DNA of 64,000 nucleotides. Origin: Cohnella herbarum (GTDB lineage Bacteria > Bacillota > Bacilli > Paenibacillales > Paenibacillaceae). Shown piece after piece: positions 17,669 to 26,676 of this stretch; positions within the stretch are counted from its first letter, which is position 1, and the number at the start of each line of letters is the position of its first letter. The notes below the pieces were generated by a model. That model saw nothing but the letters and a program-made list of their open reading frames with translations, searched no databases and was not told the origin of the DNA. The stretch is taken from positions 5,941,001-6,005,000 of the forward strand of contig NZ_CP051680.1 in NCBI RefSeq assembly GCF_012849095.1. The letters are read 5' to 3'. The translations under genes were made by a program, and so were the position numbers.

Positions 17669-18388
17669 TTACTTTTTCTCCGTCTGATCATGCAAGCGTT
17701 TGATCGTCTGCGAAGTAACGTTGATGGCGCCTTCGCGAACTAAGCGGCGAACGGCTTCCATATCTCGGGATTTGATAGCTTCAAGCTGCTGGGAGTGACC
17801 GAAGAGGCTATCTTCCATATCCGCTAAAACCCTGTTCAATTCTTTAAGGTGATAATAGTAGACATTTTTGAGGCGATCGATGATATGGATGAAAAACTGG
17901 TTTTTGGAAGCTTTGACGATGGCAAGATGGAATTGATAGTCGGCTAACGAATACTTCGAATAGTCGTGTTGGTTTGCCTTCATTTCCGTAAGCGCTTTCT
18001 CGATCGCCGCGATATCCTGTTCGTCTGCGCGAAGAACGGCTAATTCGATGCACTTGGTCTCGATCAGTTCCCGGAATTCCATAATGTCCAGAAATTCCTT
18101 CTCGCTTAAGTTCATGATCGGGGCCGTCATCTGAATGTCGAAGCTCATTGCGCGTTCGGATACGAAGGAGCCTTTGCCATGGCGCGTAGTGATAAGCCCG
18201 AGATCCCGGAGCTTCTGGACGGCGCTTCGAACGCTTACTCTGCTAACGTTGAACATGCTGCACAATTCGTTATCCGAAGGAATCTTCTGTCCGGGCTGCC
18301 AGACTTCGCTTACGATTTTGTTTTGGATCTGCTCGAAGACATCGTCCACGACGTTTTTTTTCTCGATGGCTTTGAAGTCGTTTTTCAT
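17669..18388 (-). CDS. GntR family regulator, FadR subfamily
   Basis: A 239-residue transcription factor. A winged helix at the N-terminus (residues about 12-80: QKIPSDNELCSMFNVSRVSVR, then AVQKLRDLGLITTRHGKGSF) is followed by an all-helical FCD effector domain with the metal/ligand pattern typical of FadR types. Members usually bind a sugar acid or other organic acid and release DNA. It is upstream of and codirectional with the uptake operon, and matching 15-bp sites lie before both its own gene and that operon. It therefore probably represses itself and the cassette until the substrate appears. Confidence 0.88.
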   Translation of the reverse strand: MKNDFKAIEKKNVVDDVFEQIQNKIVSEVWQPGQKIPSDNELCSMFNVSRVSVRSAVQKLRDLGLITTRHGKGSFVSERAMSFDIQMTAPIMNLSEKEFLDIMEFRELIETKCIELAVLRADEQDIAAIEKALTEMKANQHDYSKYSLADYQFHLAIVKASKNQFFIHIIDRLKNVYYYHLKELNRVLADMEDSLFGHSQQLEAIKSRDMEAVRRLVREGAINVTSQTIKRLHDQTEKK

Positions 18389-18411
18389 ATCCGATGTCCC
18401 TCCGACTTATA

Positions 18412-18426
18412 ACATGTCATACAAGT
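18412..18426. promoter_or_regulatory. Putative GntR operator before its own gene
   Basis: ACATGTCATACAAGT differs by one base from the site at 17634-17648. It ends 24 bases before the regulator start codon, where it would block its promoter or elongation. Confidence 0.65.
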
Positions 18427-18498
18427 TGCAAATTCAATTTAGCACGTTACTCACGGCGGCGTCAATCCCTTTTTTGCTAATTGATCCAGTCGCCTTTT

Positions 18499-18543
18499 AG
18501 AACAGGGAGTAAGCGGAAAGAGTTTCCCGCTACTCCCTGTTCT
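18499..18543. terminator. Long hairpin after pbpG
   Basis: AGAACAGGGAGTA (18499-18511) is the exact inverse of TACTCCCTGTTCT (18531-18543), with AGCGG/CCGCT pairing inside. It begins at the pbpG stop. Neither side has a clear T-run, so it may be a weak or rho-assisted terminator, or an RNA-stability element. Confidence 0.5.
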
Positions 18544-18545
18544 GC

Positions 18546-20603
18546 TTATACGCCTACCCAGCGGCGGAACTTCGACCAGATGGAGCGGCCCTCTGCGCCG
18601 GCGCCGCCGTGTTCGCCGGAAGCTCCTCCGGCGGGAGCGCAGGACTCCGTCGGCTCCGTGCCCGCCAAGAACGACTCCATAACCGCTTGGCCGGAACAAC
18701 CGGAAGCCGCCAATAAATTCGTGGCCGGGTCGATGTAGGCGTTGACGACGCCTTCGGGCATAGGGAAAACATGAGGAGGCGTACCCTCAAGAGCGGCTTC
18801 CGTGAATCGAGCGAAGATAGGGGCGGCGCGATGGGCTTCGCTCGAAGTGATTGCCCTTCCGCGGTCGTAGCCGATCCATACGGCGGTCGTTAGTTCGGGC
18901 GTATAACCTACGAACCAGGCGTCCGAATTGGTCGTGCCCGTTTTTCCCGCGACCGGCCTCTTCAATAGGTTGGCTACGCGGTGTGCGGTTCCTCCGCGGT
19001 CGAACACGCTTTCCATTAAGTTGGTCGTCACGTAGGATAATGCCGGATCCAGCACCTGTTCCTCGAGAGGGTGGGACTCGTACAGAATTTTGCCGTCGTG
19101 GTCTTGAATGCTCGTAATCGCGATCGGCGAGGTTCTGCGGCCCTCGTTAGCGAACACCGAGAAAGCCGATGCCATCTCGAAGGGACTAACGGGAAAGGTG
19201 CCGAGAGCTAAGGAGGGAACCGCCTTGAGGGGCGACGTGATCCCTAGCTTGCGCGCCATCGAGACAACGGCCTCCGGACCGACCCGCATGATCGTATTGA
19301 CGGCATAGATGTTGTCGGAAGCCGCGATGGCTTGGCGTAAGCCGATCTCTTCGTTAAAATAGCGGCCATTGTAGTTGCTCGGACGGTAAATTTGACGATC
19401 ATGGTCGAAGTAAAATAAGGTCGGCTCGCTGCGAAAGCGGGTAACCGGAGTTACGGTTCTCTGCTCCAGGGCGGATGCGTACAAGATCGGCTTGAAGGAG
19501 GAGCCGGGCTGGCGAGTGCGGGCGAATACCCGATTAAACTGGTTGCTGCGATAGTTGCGGCCTCCGACCATGGCTTTAATGTAGCCGTTGCGGGGATCGA
19601 TGGCGATCAACGCGGTTTGCAGCTCGAGATTGCCTCCGTTCAAGCCTTTCTTAACGGCGGCTTCGGCCTTCTGCTGCATTTGCAAATCCAAAGTCGTGCG
19701 GATCGTTAAACCGCCTTCGTTCATGAGACGCTCGTCGATGCCGATCTGCTCGATGGCGATCTTCTTCACGTAATCCGCGAAGTAAGGAGCCGCTCGTTCC
19801 TCTTCTTCCGGCAATGGGCGGACTTGTAGCGTAGTGGCGCTTGCTTTGGTCGTTTGTTCTCGCGTGATATAGCCCGTGTTGCGCATTGCCTGCAACACTT
19901 TGCGTTGTCTGGCTCGGGAATCCGCAGGATGAAGATGGGGCGAGTAGTAGCGTGGTCCCTTCGGGATGCCTGCCAGCATGGCGCTTTCCGCGATCGATAG
20001 CTCCTTGGCCGGCTTGTTGAAATAGAGCTTGGCCGCGGCTTCCGCGCCGTATGCTCCGTGGCCGTAATAGATTTGATTCAAGTACAGCTCCAAGATTTCG
20101 TTCTTCGTATAGGTTTGTTCAAGCTTGGCGGCATACCAGGCTTCCTTCAGCTTGCGCGACCATGTCCTTTCATGGGACAAGTAGAGATTGCGCGCCAACT
20201 GCTGCGTAAGCGTGCTGGCTCCCTGCTGTTTGGACATATGCCGCATATCGACCCATGCCGCTCTAGCGAGCCCGCGCAGATCGACTCCCGCGTGTTCGTA
20301 GAAGCGACGGTCTTCGACGGCTAACGTGGCTTTGACGAGCCATGGGGAAATATCGGAAAGTTTCACGATTTGTCTATTTACGCCGCCTTGCAAGGAAGCG
20401 AGCAATTGTCCGTTCGCGTCGACGATCTGCGTCGTCTGCATCGTCGCTCCCGCGGGTAAGTCGCCGAAGCGGAAGAACAGAACCGCGCCTCCGGCTAACG
20501 TTAGCATCGCTAGCAACGTCATCCAACCTATCCGGCGCCGAAGCTTCTCCCAGCGCGTCGCGGGCTCCGCTCGTTCCTTCGCTTTTTCAGCGTTATTTTC
20601 CAT
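18546..20603 (-). CDS. pbpG: Class A penicillin-binding protein, PbpG-like
   Basis: A 685-residue bifunctional peptidoglycan synthase: one membrane anchor (residues about 26-46), then a GT51 glycosyltransferase (EDRRFYEHAG near 97-106, GASTLTQQLARN near 128-139) and a transpeptidase with active-site SSFK (Ser368), SDN (429-431) and KTGT (554-557). It ends in a Gly/Pro/Ala-rich tail. Length and its place beside speE and speB match Bacillus subtilis pbpG, which makes spore cortex or germ-cell wall under sigma-G. A sigma-G-like promoter precedes it here too. A general PBP1 role cannot be excluded. Confidence 0.88.
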   Translation of the reverse strand: MENNAEKAKERAEPATRWEKLRRRIGWMTLLAMLTLAGGAVLFFRFGDLPAGATMQTTQIVDANGQLLASLQGGVNRQIVKLSDISPWLVKATLAVEDRRFYEHAGVDLRGLARAAWVDMRHMSKQQGASTLTQQLARNLYLSHERTWSRKLKEAWYAAKLEQTYTKNEILELYLNQIYYGHGAYGAEAAAKLYFNKPAKELSIAESAMLAGIPKGPRYYSPHLHPADSRARQRKVLQAMRNTGYITREQTTKASATTLQVRPLPEEEERAAPYFADYVKKIAIEQIGIDERLMNEGGLTIRTTLDLQMQQKAEAAVKKGLNGGNLELQTALIAIDPRNGYIKAMVGGRNYRSNQFNRVFARTRQPGSSFKPILYASALEQRTVTPVTRFRSEPTLFYFDHDRQIYRPSNYNGRYFNEEIGLRQAIAASDNIYAVNTIMRVGPEAVVSMARKLGITSPLKAVPSLALGTFPVSPFEMASAFSVFANEGRRTSPIAITSIQDHDGKILYESHPLEEQVLDPALSYVTTNLMESVFDRGGTAHRVANLLKRPVAGKTGTTNSDAWFVGYTPELTTAVWIGYDRGRAITSSEAHRAAPIFARFTEAALEGTPPHVFPMPEGVVNAYIDPATNLLAASGCSGQAVMESFLAGTEPTESCAPAGGASGEHGGAGAEGRSIWSKFRRWVGV

Positions 20604-20649
20604 ATCGTGCTCCGCTCCTTCCGATCGCCGTGATCGCTCCTAACTTCCT

Positions 20650-20680
20650 TAGTATGGAAAAGGACGCCATTGGCTATCCG
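20650..20680 (-). promoter_or_regulatory. Sigma-G/F-type forespore promoter for pbpG
   Basis: On the minus strand CGGATA (20680-20675) and CATACTA (20656-20650) are 18 bases apart. CATACTA is the sigma-G/F -10 consensus and CGGATA is close to the -35. The predicted start is about 40 bases before the pbpG ATG. Confidence 0.5.
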
Positions 20681-20751
20681 TCGGAAACCGATTTTTCAAC
20701 GGAGCGGAGGACGGTTTAAAAAATCATTAACGAACCGTTTACGCGAATAGG

Positions 20752-20779
20752 TTGCAAAACCGCGATGATTTTATATAAT
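20752..20779 (+). promoter_or_regulatory. Sigma-A type promoter for speE
   Basis: TTGCAA (20752-20757) and TATAAT (20774-20779) are separated by 16 bases, about 60 bases before the speE start. An alternative -10, TACAAT, lies slightly downstream. Confidence 0.5.
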
Positions 20780-20837
20780 ACTTCTTGTTTGGTACAATAT
20801 AACGGTAGCATTTCAGTTCATAGAAAGTAGGGATGGC

Positions 20838-21674
20838 ATGTCTTCCATGGAACTGTGGTACACGGAAAAGCAAACCGAAAATTTCGGTATAACGATGAAA
20901 ATTAAACAGACGATGGTCCACGAGCAAACGGACTTTCAAGAACTGGCGATGATCGAAACCGAGGAGTACGGCAATATGCTCGTGCTGGACGGAATGGTCA
21001 TGACTACCGAGAAGGATGAATTCGTCTATCATGAGATGGTGGCTCATCCCGCGCTGTTTACTCATCCGAATCCGGAGAACGTGCTCGTAGTAGGGGGCGG
21101 CGACGGCGGCGTTATTCGCGAGGTACTGAAGCATCCGCAAGTGAAGAAAGCGGTTCTTGTCGATATCGATGGCAAAGTCATCGAGTATTCGAAGCGGTTC
21201 CTGCCTTCGATCGCCGGCAAGTTGGAAGATCCTCGCGTCGAAGTCATCGTCAACGACGGTTACATGCACATCCACGACCATAAGAACGCATACGACGTCA
21301 TCATGGTCGACTCTACGGAGCCGGTCGGACCCGCGGTCAACCTCTTCACTAAAGGTTTCTACCAAGGCATCTATGACGCTTTAAAAGAAGACGGGATTTT
21401 CGTGGCCCAAACGGATAACCCTTGGTTCAAGGCGGATCTGATCCAGAGCGTTAATCGCGACGTGAAGGAAGTATTCGGCATCGTCCGCGTATATATGGCC
21501 AACATTCCGACTTATCCAAGCGGCTTGTGGACGTTCACGATGGGAAGCAAGAAATACGATCCGCTTGCCGTCGACGAGAGCGCGATTCCGGAAATCGATA
21601 CCAAATACTACACGCCTCGCTTGCATAAGGCGGCGTTCGTGCTTCCTAAGTTCGTGGAAGATTTAACGAAATAA
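20838..21674 (+). CDS. speE: Spermidine synthase SpeE
   Basis: A 278-residue polyamine aminopropyltransferase. It moves the aminopropyl group of decarboxylated S-adenosylmethionine to putrescine, in the cytoplasm. Diagnostic segments are [28 protein letters not shown], the nucleotide-binding [16 protein letters not shown], the catalytic-loop [11 protein letters not shown] and [13 protein letters not shown], nearly identical to Bacillus SpeE. I keep the ATG at 20838; MELWYTEKQ three codons later is an alternative. It is followed by speB, which supplies putrescine, as in Bacillus. Confidence 0.97.
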   Translation: MSSMELWYTEKQTENFGITMKIKQTMVHEQTDFQELAMIETEEYGNMLVLDGMVMTTEKDEFVYHEMVAHPALFTHPNPENVLVVGGGDGGVIREVLKHPQVKKAVLVDIDGKVIEYSKRFLPSIAGKLEDPRVEVIVNDGYMHIHDHKNAYDVIMVDSTEPVGPAVNLFTKGFYQGIYDALKEDGIFVAQTDNPWFKADLIQSVNRDVKEVFGIVRVYMANIPTYPSGLWTFTMGSKKYDPLAVDESAIPEIDTKYYTPRLHKAAFVLPKFVEDLTK

Positions 21675-21727
21675 AGCGATTAAAATAACGAGATAACGAG
21701 TTCGATTAACTCTAAAGGAGATTCACC

Positions 21728-22600
21728 ATGCGTTTAAATCAAGCCTACTCCGGCAACGTGTTTATTTGCAGTTCCGATAACTACGAGGCTTCCAAAGCCG
21801 TCATCTATGGTATGCCGATGGACTATACCGTATCTTTCCGTCCCGGTTCCCGATTTGGCCCGGGAAGAATTCGCGAAGCCTCCGTCGGATTGGAAGAATA
21901 CAGCCCTTATTTGGATCGCAGTATCGTCGACTTGGCTTACTTCGATGCCGGCGACCTTATGCTTCCTTTCGGCAACGCGGCGAAGAGTCTCGATATTATC
22001 GGCGATTTCGTTCGCGGCGTTCTGGCGGACGGCAAAATTCCGGTAGGGCTCGGCGGGGAGCATCTCGTCAGCTGGCCGGTCATCCAAGAGGTATACAAGA
22101 AATATCCCGATCTCGCGATTATTCATTTCGATGCCCATACCGACCTTCGCGAGGAGTACGAGGGGGAGCCGCTTTCCCACTCTACGCCGTTGCGTAAGGC
22201 AGCGGAGCTCATGGGGCCGTCCAACATTTATCAGTTCGGCATCCGTTCCGGCTCCAAGGAGGATTGGACTTACGCTCAGGAATCGGGCATCCATTTCCAT
22301 CCGTTCGAAGTCGCCGAACCGTTAAAGCGGGAGCTTCCTTCATTGGAAGGTCGCCCTGTCTACGTAACGATCGATATCGATGTGCTCGATCCTTCCGCGG
22401 CTCCGGGAACCGGAACGACGGAAGCGGGAGGAATCACGACGAAGGAATTGCTCGAAGCGATTCACGCGATCGCCCGTTCCGGCGTGAACGTCGTCGGGTT
22501 CGATCTTGTCGAAGTTGCCCCGATATACGATCCGACGGAGATGACGCCGATCGTCGCCTCCAAGATGATTCGCGAAATGCTGCTTGGTTTCGTGAAGTAA
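21728..22600 (+). CDS. speB: Agmatinase SpeB
   Basis: A 290-residue ureohydrolase that splits agmatine into putrescine and urea. The two-manganese site is complete: GGEH (His112), DAHTD (Asp135, His137, Asp139) and DIDVLDPS (Asp216, Asp218), with PGTGTTEAGG just after. AAAGGAG lies before the ATG. It is 53 bases downstream of speE, so one polyamine operon makes putrescine and converts it to spermidine. A clear terminator follows. Confidence 0.96.
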   Translation: MRLNQAYSGNVFICSSDNYEASKAVIYGMPMDYTVSFRPGSRFGPGRIREASVGLEEYSPYLDRSIVDLAYFDAGDLMLPFGNAAKSLDIIGDFVRGVLADGKIPVGLGGEHLVSWPVIQEVYKKYPDLAIIHFDAHTDLREEYEGEPLSHSTPLRKAAELMGPSNIYQFGIRSGSKEDWTYAQESGIHFHPFEVAEPLKRELPSLEGRPVYVTIDIDVLDPSAAPGTGTTEAGGITTKELLEAIHAIARSGVNVVGFDLVEVAPIYDPTEMTPIVASKMIREMLLGFVK

Positions 22601-22615
22601 CGCTAAGCATAATCT

Positions 22616-22658
22616 AAGCCTCCGAGTATCGGGAAAGTTCCGATGTCGGAGGCTTTTT
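22616..22658 (+). terminator. Rho-independent terminator after speB
   Basis: AAGCCTCCGA (22616-22625) pairs with TCGGAGGCTT, followed by TTTT. Confidence 0.88.
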
Positions 22659-22864
22659 GAATTATCCAAGTGAATATATCTTCCATAAATAAGCGATGTA
22701 AACAAATATGGGTACCTCGCCAACGGGATCACTCTTTATAAACCCATTCCGTGTCATGAAACGTCTGATTATATCGAAATATTAGTAAATATACTCTTTC
22801 GCATAGGGGAACTTGTGTTACAATATCTGCCATAGACATAAGACTTTAGACATGGGGTGGAGCT

Positions 22865-25099
22865 ATGTTCGATTGGCTAGGGTGGAAACAAGGTTTGCCG
22901 TTATGGCGGTCTTATCGGTTGAACGCGCAGCTGACCGAAGACGTGGAAGACATCTTCGAGGGAATTGCCGAAACTCGCGTCCAAGTGCTCAAGGACTGGA
23001 CAGGAGAATACTGGAGGCATCTGGAGAGACTGCACGAGCAGATGTCGTCGGCGGAAGCGATTGCGCAGAGCGGGAAAACGAACGGAGGCAATGGTTATAC
23101 GGAGAGCTGGAATCGATTGTTCGCCGCTACGTACGCCAGGGCTACGGATTTAACGGAGATCTTCCTGCTGGACGCGGATAATACGGTCAAGTATTCCACG
23201 CACTCCCCGCACGCCGGTCATCGGTACGGCTCGGGTTCGCTATTGTCCGCGGGTTTGGAATACTCCGTCGGCGAAGAGAGTAAGGGTCGCAAGTGTCTGT
23301 TCGGGCCATACGGAGATCCGATGACGCTCGAGATCGGTTCGCGCTCCTCGCCGTTCCACGATAAGATGACTTTGCTGTTCATTCTTCCGCTCGCGAAGGA
23401 CGGTGCCTGGGCGGGAGCGCTGTGTGCTCGCGTTCCCAACGATGTCATCGGGGATCTGATTCAACGGGAATCCGGGCACGTCTATCCGGACTCCGGGGAC
23501 AATTATATATTCATGGCCAAACCCGCTTTGAACAAACAAATCGCTCCGGGTACGGCATTGTCTCGAAGCCGGTTCGAAGATCGCACGTTCACGCATGGCG
23601 AGAATCTTAAAGACGGGGTAACGACCGATTGGGGCATCGTATCCGTTAAGGAGCATACGGAGCTGGAGCTGATGTTCACCGATCCGGCAACGGGACGGCT
23701 TCATCCGGGCGTGGCGAATACGATCAAAAACGGAAGCAATCTGTTCGTGAAGTTTCCCGGGTATTCCGATTATCGGCATATTTCGGTTATCGGCAAAGGA
23801 ACGACCTTTCAATTGCCGCATTGTCCGGACGTCTGGGGGATGATGTGCGAGGGCGATCTGGAGGAGGTATACCGGATCCGAGGTATCGCTTACCGTCAGC
23901 TCTGGCCTCATGCCATTCTGCTTGGCGGCTTCGGCATCGTTTCCGCGGTTCTGCTGTTCTTGATTGCGGGATCGGCTTCTGCGATGGCTACCGCTTTAAG
24001 CGCATTAGCGTTAAATCTTCTGTTCGGAGTATTCGTGGTGAGCATGGTTCATCGCCGTACCGATCGCAGAATCGTAAGACCCGTTCGGAAAATCAGCCAA
24101 TTTATTCGGATTAACGCGGAAGGAAAGGGCGATCTGACCCAGCGATTGGATACGAAAGAGTTCGACAACGACGAATCGAGAGAATTGGCGAAATGGATTA
24201 ACAATATGATCGACTCGCTCGAGGGGATCATGCTTAAGGTAAAGCTGGCCGCGGGCGACGTGTCTGCCAGCCAACAGATTCTTAACGAGTCGACGGTCAC
24301 GACGGCATCCTCGACGGAGCGCGTAAGCGGGAAAGTCAACGATATGATCCGAAGCATCCGAAGGCAGCTTAAAGATATCGACGTGGCCAAGGATGTCGCG
24401 GACGAAATGCGGCAGACGCTGCTTATGCTCGAAGAGAAAGCGTCGCGGCAGATTACGATCGCGCAGGGCGAGGTCGGGCGGATCGGAGATAAGATGTCGG
24501 AGATTTCCGTGCGCGTCGCCGATACGAACAAGACGATTCGGGTATTCATGGATACGGCTAACGAAATTCGCGGTGTTCTGAACGTGATCGAGGAAATCTC
24601 TTCGCAAACCAACTTGCTTGCTCTTAACGCCTCCATCGAAGCTGCGAGAGTCGGAGAGCACGGAAGGGGCTTCGCGGTCGTAGCCAGCGAAATTCGCAAG
24701 CTCGCCGATCTGACCCGCAAATCGACGGAAGAGGTTCACGGTTTCGTTGGGAAAATATCCATGAACGCGCAGGAAGCATACGCATCGATTACCGAAGGCA
24801 CGAAAGTTGTGCTGGAAGGCACGGAGCTTGTTGCCGCGGCGACGGAAACGTTGGGAGACGCGAAAGCGGACGACTCTCTTAAGACGCAGGTCATCGACGA
24901 GGTCGTCATCCTGATGGAGAAGGTGGCCAACGTAAGCATCGAGAACCGCACCGTTTCCACGGAAGTAGAAGGCAGGGTCCAGGAGTTGCTGACGGATATC
25001 GTTAACGTTCGGCACACCTCCAACAACGTCGAAGCGATTACGGGATTCATGCAGCAGTTGGTCGGCCAATTCCGGTTGACGGAGACGCGGAAGAGGTAG
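22865..25099 (+). CDS. Methyl-accepting chemotaxis protein with Aer-like topology
   Basis: A 744-residue chemoreceptor. The tip that binds CheA/CheW reads [20 protein letters not shown] (residues 575-594), followed by [16 protein letters not shown]. Before it is a HAMP-like segment from about 396. Unusually there is no N-terminal membrane helix. The sensor part (1-345) is soluble, and only one closely spaced helix pair (about 349-371 and 373-395) precedes HAMP, as in Aer. The sensor should thus lie in the cytoplasm. No ligand domain is recognised, though residues 90-190 look Cache- or PAS-like. The ATG at 22865 is preceded by GGGGTGG and a stop lies in frame upstream, so no missing N-terminus is apparent. 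Confidence 0.85.
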   Translation: MFDWLGWKQGLPLWRSYRLNAQLTEDVEDIFEGIAETRVQVLKDWTGEYWRHLERLHEQMSSAEAIAQSGKTNGGNGYTESWNRLFAATYARATDLTEIFLLDADNTVKYSTHSPHAGHRYGSGSLLSAGLEYSVGEESKGRKCLFGPYGDPMTLEIGSRSSPFHDKMTLLFILPLAKDGAWAGALCARVPNDVIGDLIQRESGHVYPDSGDNYIFMAKPALNKQIAPGTALSRSRFEDRTFTHGENLKDGVTTDWGIVSVKEHTELELMFTDPATGRLHPGVANTIKNGSNLFVKFPGYSDYRHISVIGKGTTFQLPHCPDVWGMMCEGDLEEVYRIRGIAYRQLWPHAILLGGFGIVSAVLLFLIAGSASAMATALSALALNLLFGVFVVSMVHRRTDRRIVRPVRKISQFIRINAEGKGDLTQRLDTKEFDNDESRELAKWINNMIDSLEGIMLKVKLAAGDVSASQQILNESTVTTASSTERVSGKVNDMIRSIRRQLKDIDVAKDVADEMRQTLLMLEEKASRQITIAQGEVGRIGDKMSEISVRVADTNKTIRVFMDTANEIRGVLNVIEEISSQTNLLALNASIEAARVGEHGRGFAVVASEIRKLADLTRKSTEEVHGFVGKISMNAQEAYASITEGTKVVLEGTELVAAATETLGDAKADDSLKTQVIDEVVILMEKVANVSIENRTVSTEVEGRVQELLTDIVNVRHTSNNVEAITGFMQQLVGQFRLTETRKR

Positions 25100-25117
25100 A
25101 AGGATAATCGTTCTCGG

Positions 25118-26676
25118 TTACTTGTTGCGTTGATATTGGGCGGGGGTAAGCCGGGTAAAGCGCTTAAAGATTTTCGCGAAATATTTCGGATTGTCGAAGC
25201 CTACGCGCTCCCCGATTTCGAACCAAGGCAAGGAGCTCTCTCGCATGAGCTCCTTTGCTTTTTGTACGCGCAATTGCTGCAAATAGTGAACGAAAGTTTG
25301 ACCCGTGTTTTTGGAAAAGAGATAGCTGAAATAGTTTTCGCTTAAATTGACCTGGGCGGCGATATCCTGTAGACGCAAAGGCTGATTGTATTTTTCTTTG
25401 ATCCATCGGATGGCTTGTTCGATATCGCTTCGCCGGCTTCGGAGGGAAACGTCATCCCAGAGCTCTCTGGCTACGGTATGCAAGCGCAGGCACCATTCGC
25501 GCAGCTCGGGATAAGTCTCCAACCGGTTCAATCGGTCGAAGGCCGAGCTGTCCTGCCACATCCCGTTAAGGGGAGTCCCCATTCGCCAAGCAGCAGCGTG
25601 ACGGAGGATTGCCATTGCACGATCCGGTCGCGGACGAGGTGCGGAGGCATCCCCTCGGGAGGACGAAGAGGAAACAGCTCTTCGAAGCGAAGGCGCGCGA
25701 ACGCTTCGTCCGTTTGTTCCAGCGCGGCTAAATAAGCGCGGATTGCCATCGGCGAAACGAACGAGGCATAGCTATCGTTAAGTTCTCGCTCGGAACCAAG
25801 GACGCGGTTGGCGTAAACGTGAACGTAACCGGGACCCGTATAAAACCGAAGGCTCAAAGCTTCTAACGCCTCATGGTAAGCTTGAAGCTTATCTTGTTTA
25901 TCGAGATGCAGCGGACTGATCGCGACGGAGAGGCATTGTCCCTCGTCGCCTAAACGGTGAATGGCGTCGGCGAGGTCGTCCTTCCACCGTTCTAAGATGA
26001 GCTTTCCATCGTCTCCATCGCCGTTGGCCGTCGCGATGAAGACCGCCTCGCGATCGTTTTGATGCATTTTCGCCTCGCGCAAGCCCTTGTGAGCCGTCGA
26101 ATCGAGAAGCAGGCGAGCCAGGTGCTCCCGATTATCCCCGGTTGTCCGAATAATGCCAACGGAGTAACGACGACCGCCGTTGATCTCCTCTTCCCGGGGA
26201 GCAGGTTCATTGTCCGCCGTTGCGACTTCAAGCCAATCCGTCAGAGAGTTCGAGGAGACGGACAGGGTTCCATGATCGATCGCTTCCGTCGGTTTCTCCT
26301 GGACGCTCCTTGAATCCTTCGCTTGCAGCACGGATTCAAGCAGTTCCTCGGGGCTCATCGTTAATTTATGCACGTAATCGATAACGCCCAAGCGAATCGC
26401 GTCTTGAACGGATCTGAAATCCTCCCGCACGCTTAAGATCATAACGATCATATCCGGAAATTCCTTGCGGATATGGCGAATCATCTCCAAGCCGTCCATA
26501 ATCGGCATTTGGATATCCGTAATGACCATGTCCGGCTTAAGGCTGCGGACCAGTTCGAGCCCGGTGCGGCCATCCGATGCATCGCCGACCACTTCGATTC
26601 CGTGCTCCGCCCAAGGTATGCCGGAGACGATTCCCCTGCGTACCAGTACTTCGTCTTCAACCACCACGATCTTCAT
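25118..26676 (-). pseudogene. YesN-like AraC-type response regulator split by a frameshift
   Basis: Two overlapping frames together make one YesN-type regulator. Frame 1 (26676 to 25528) holds the receiver (VVVEDEVLVRRG, phospho-acceptor in MVITDIQMPIMDG) and the middle domain. Frame 2 (to 25118) holds the linker and the AraC-type helix-turn-helix pair: LRLQDIAAQVNLSENYFSYL, FEIGERVGFDNPKYFAKIF. They overlap at 25528-25615 and are related by a -1 shift, as if one base were lost, most likely in the GGGG or CCCC runs near 25565-25585. The second frame has no ribosome site. Either the DNA-binding half is lost, or this is a sequencing error. The cognate kinase just upstream is intact. Confidence 0.8.

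Noticed and set aside
25118-25615. Separate AraC-type regulator gene
   Set aside because: No ribosome site, starts inside the upstream frame and supplies exactly the missing C-terminal half of the YesN regulator.
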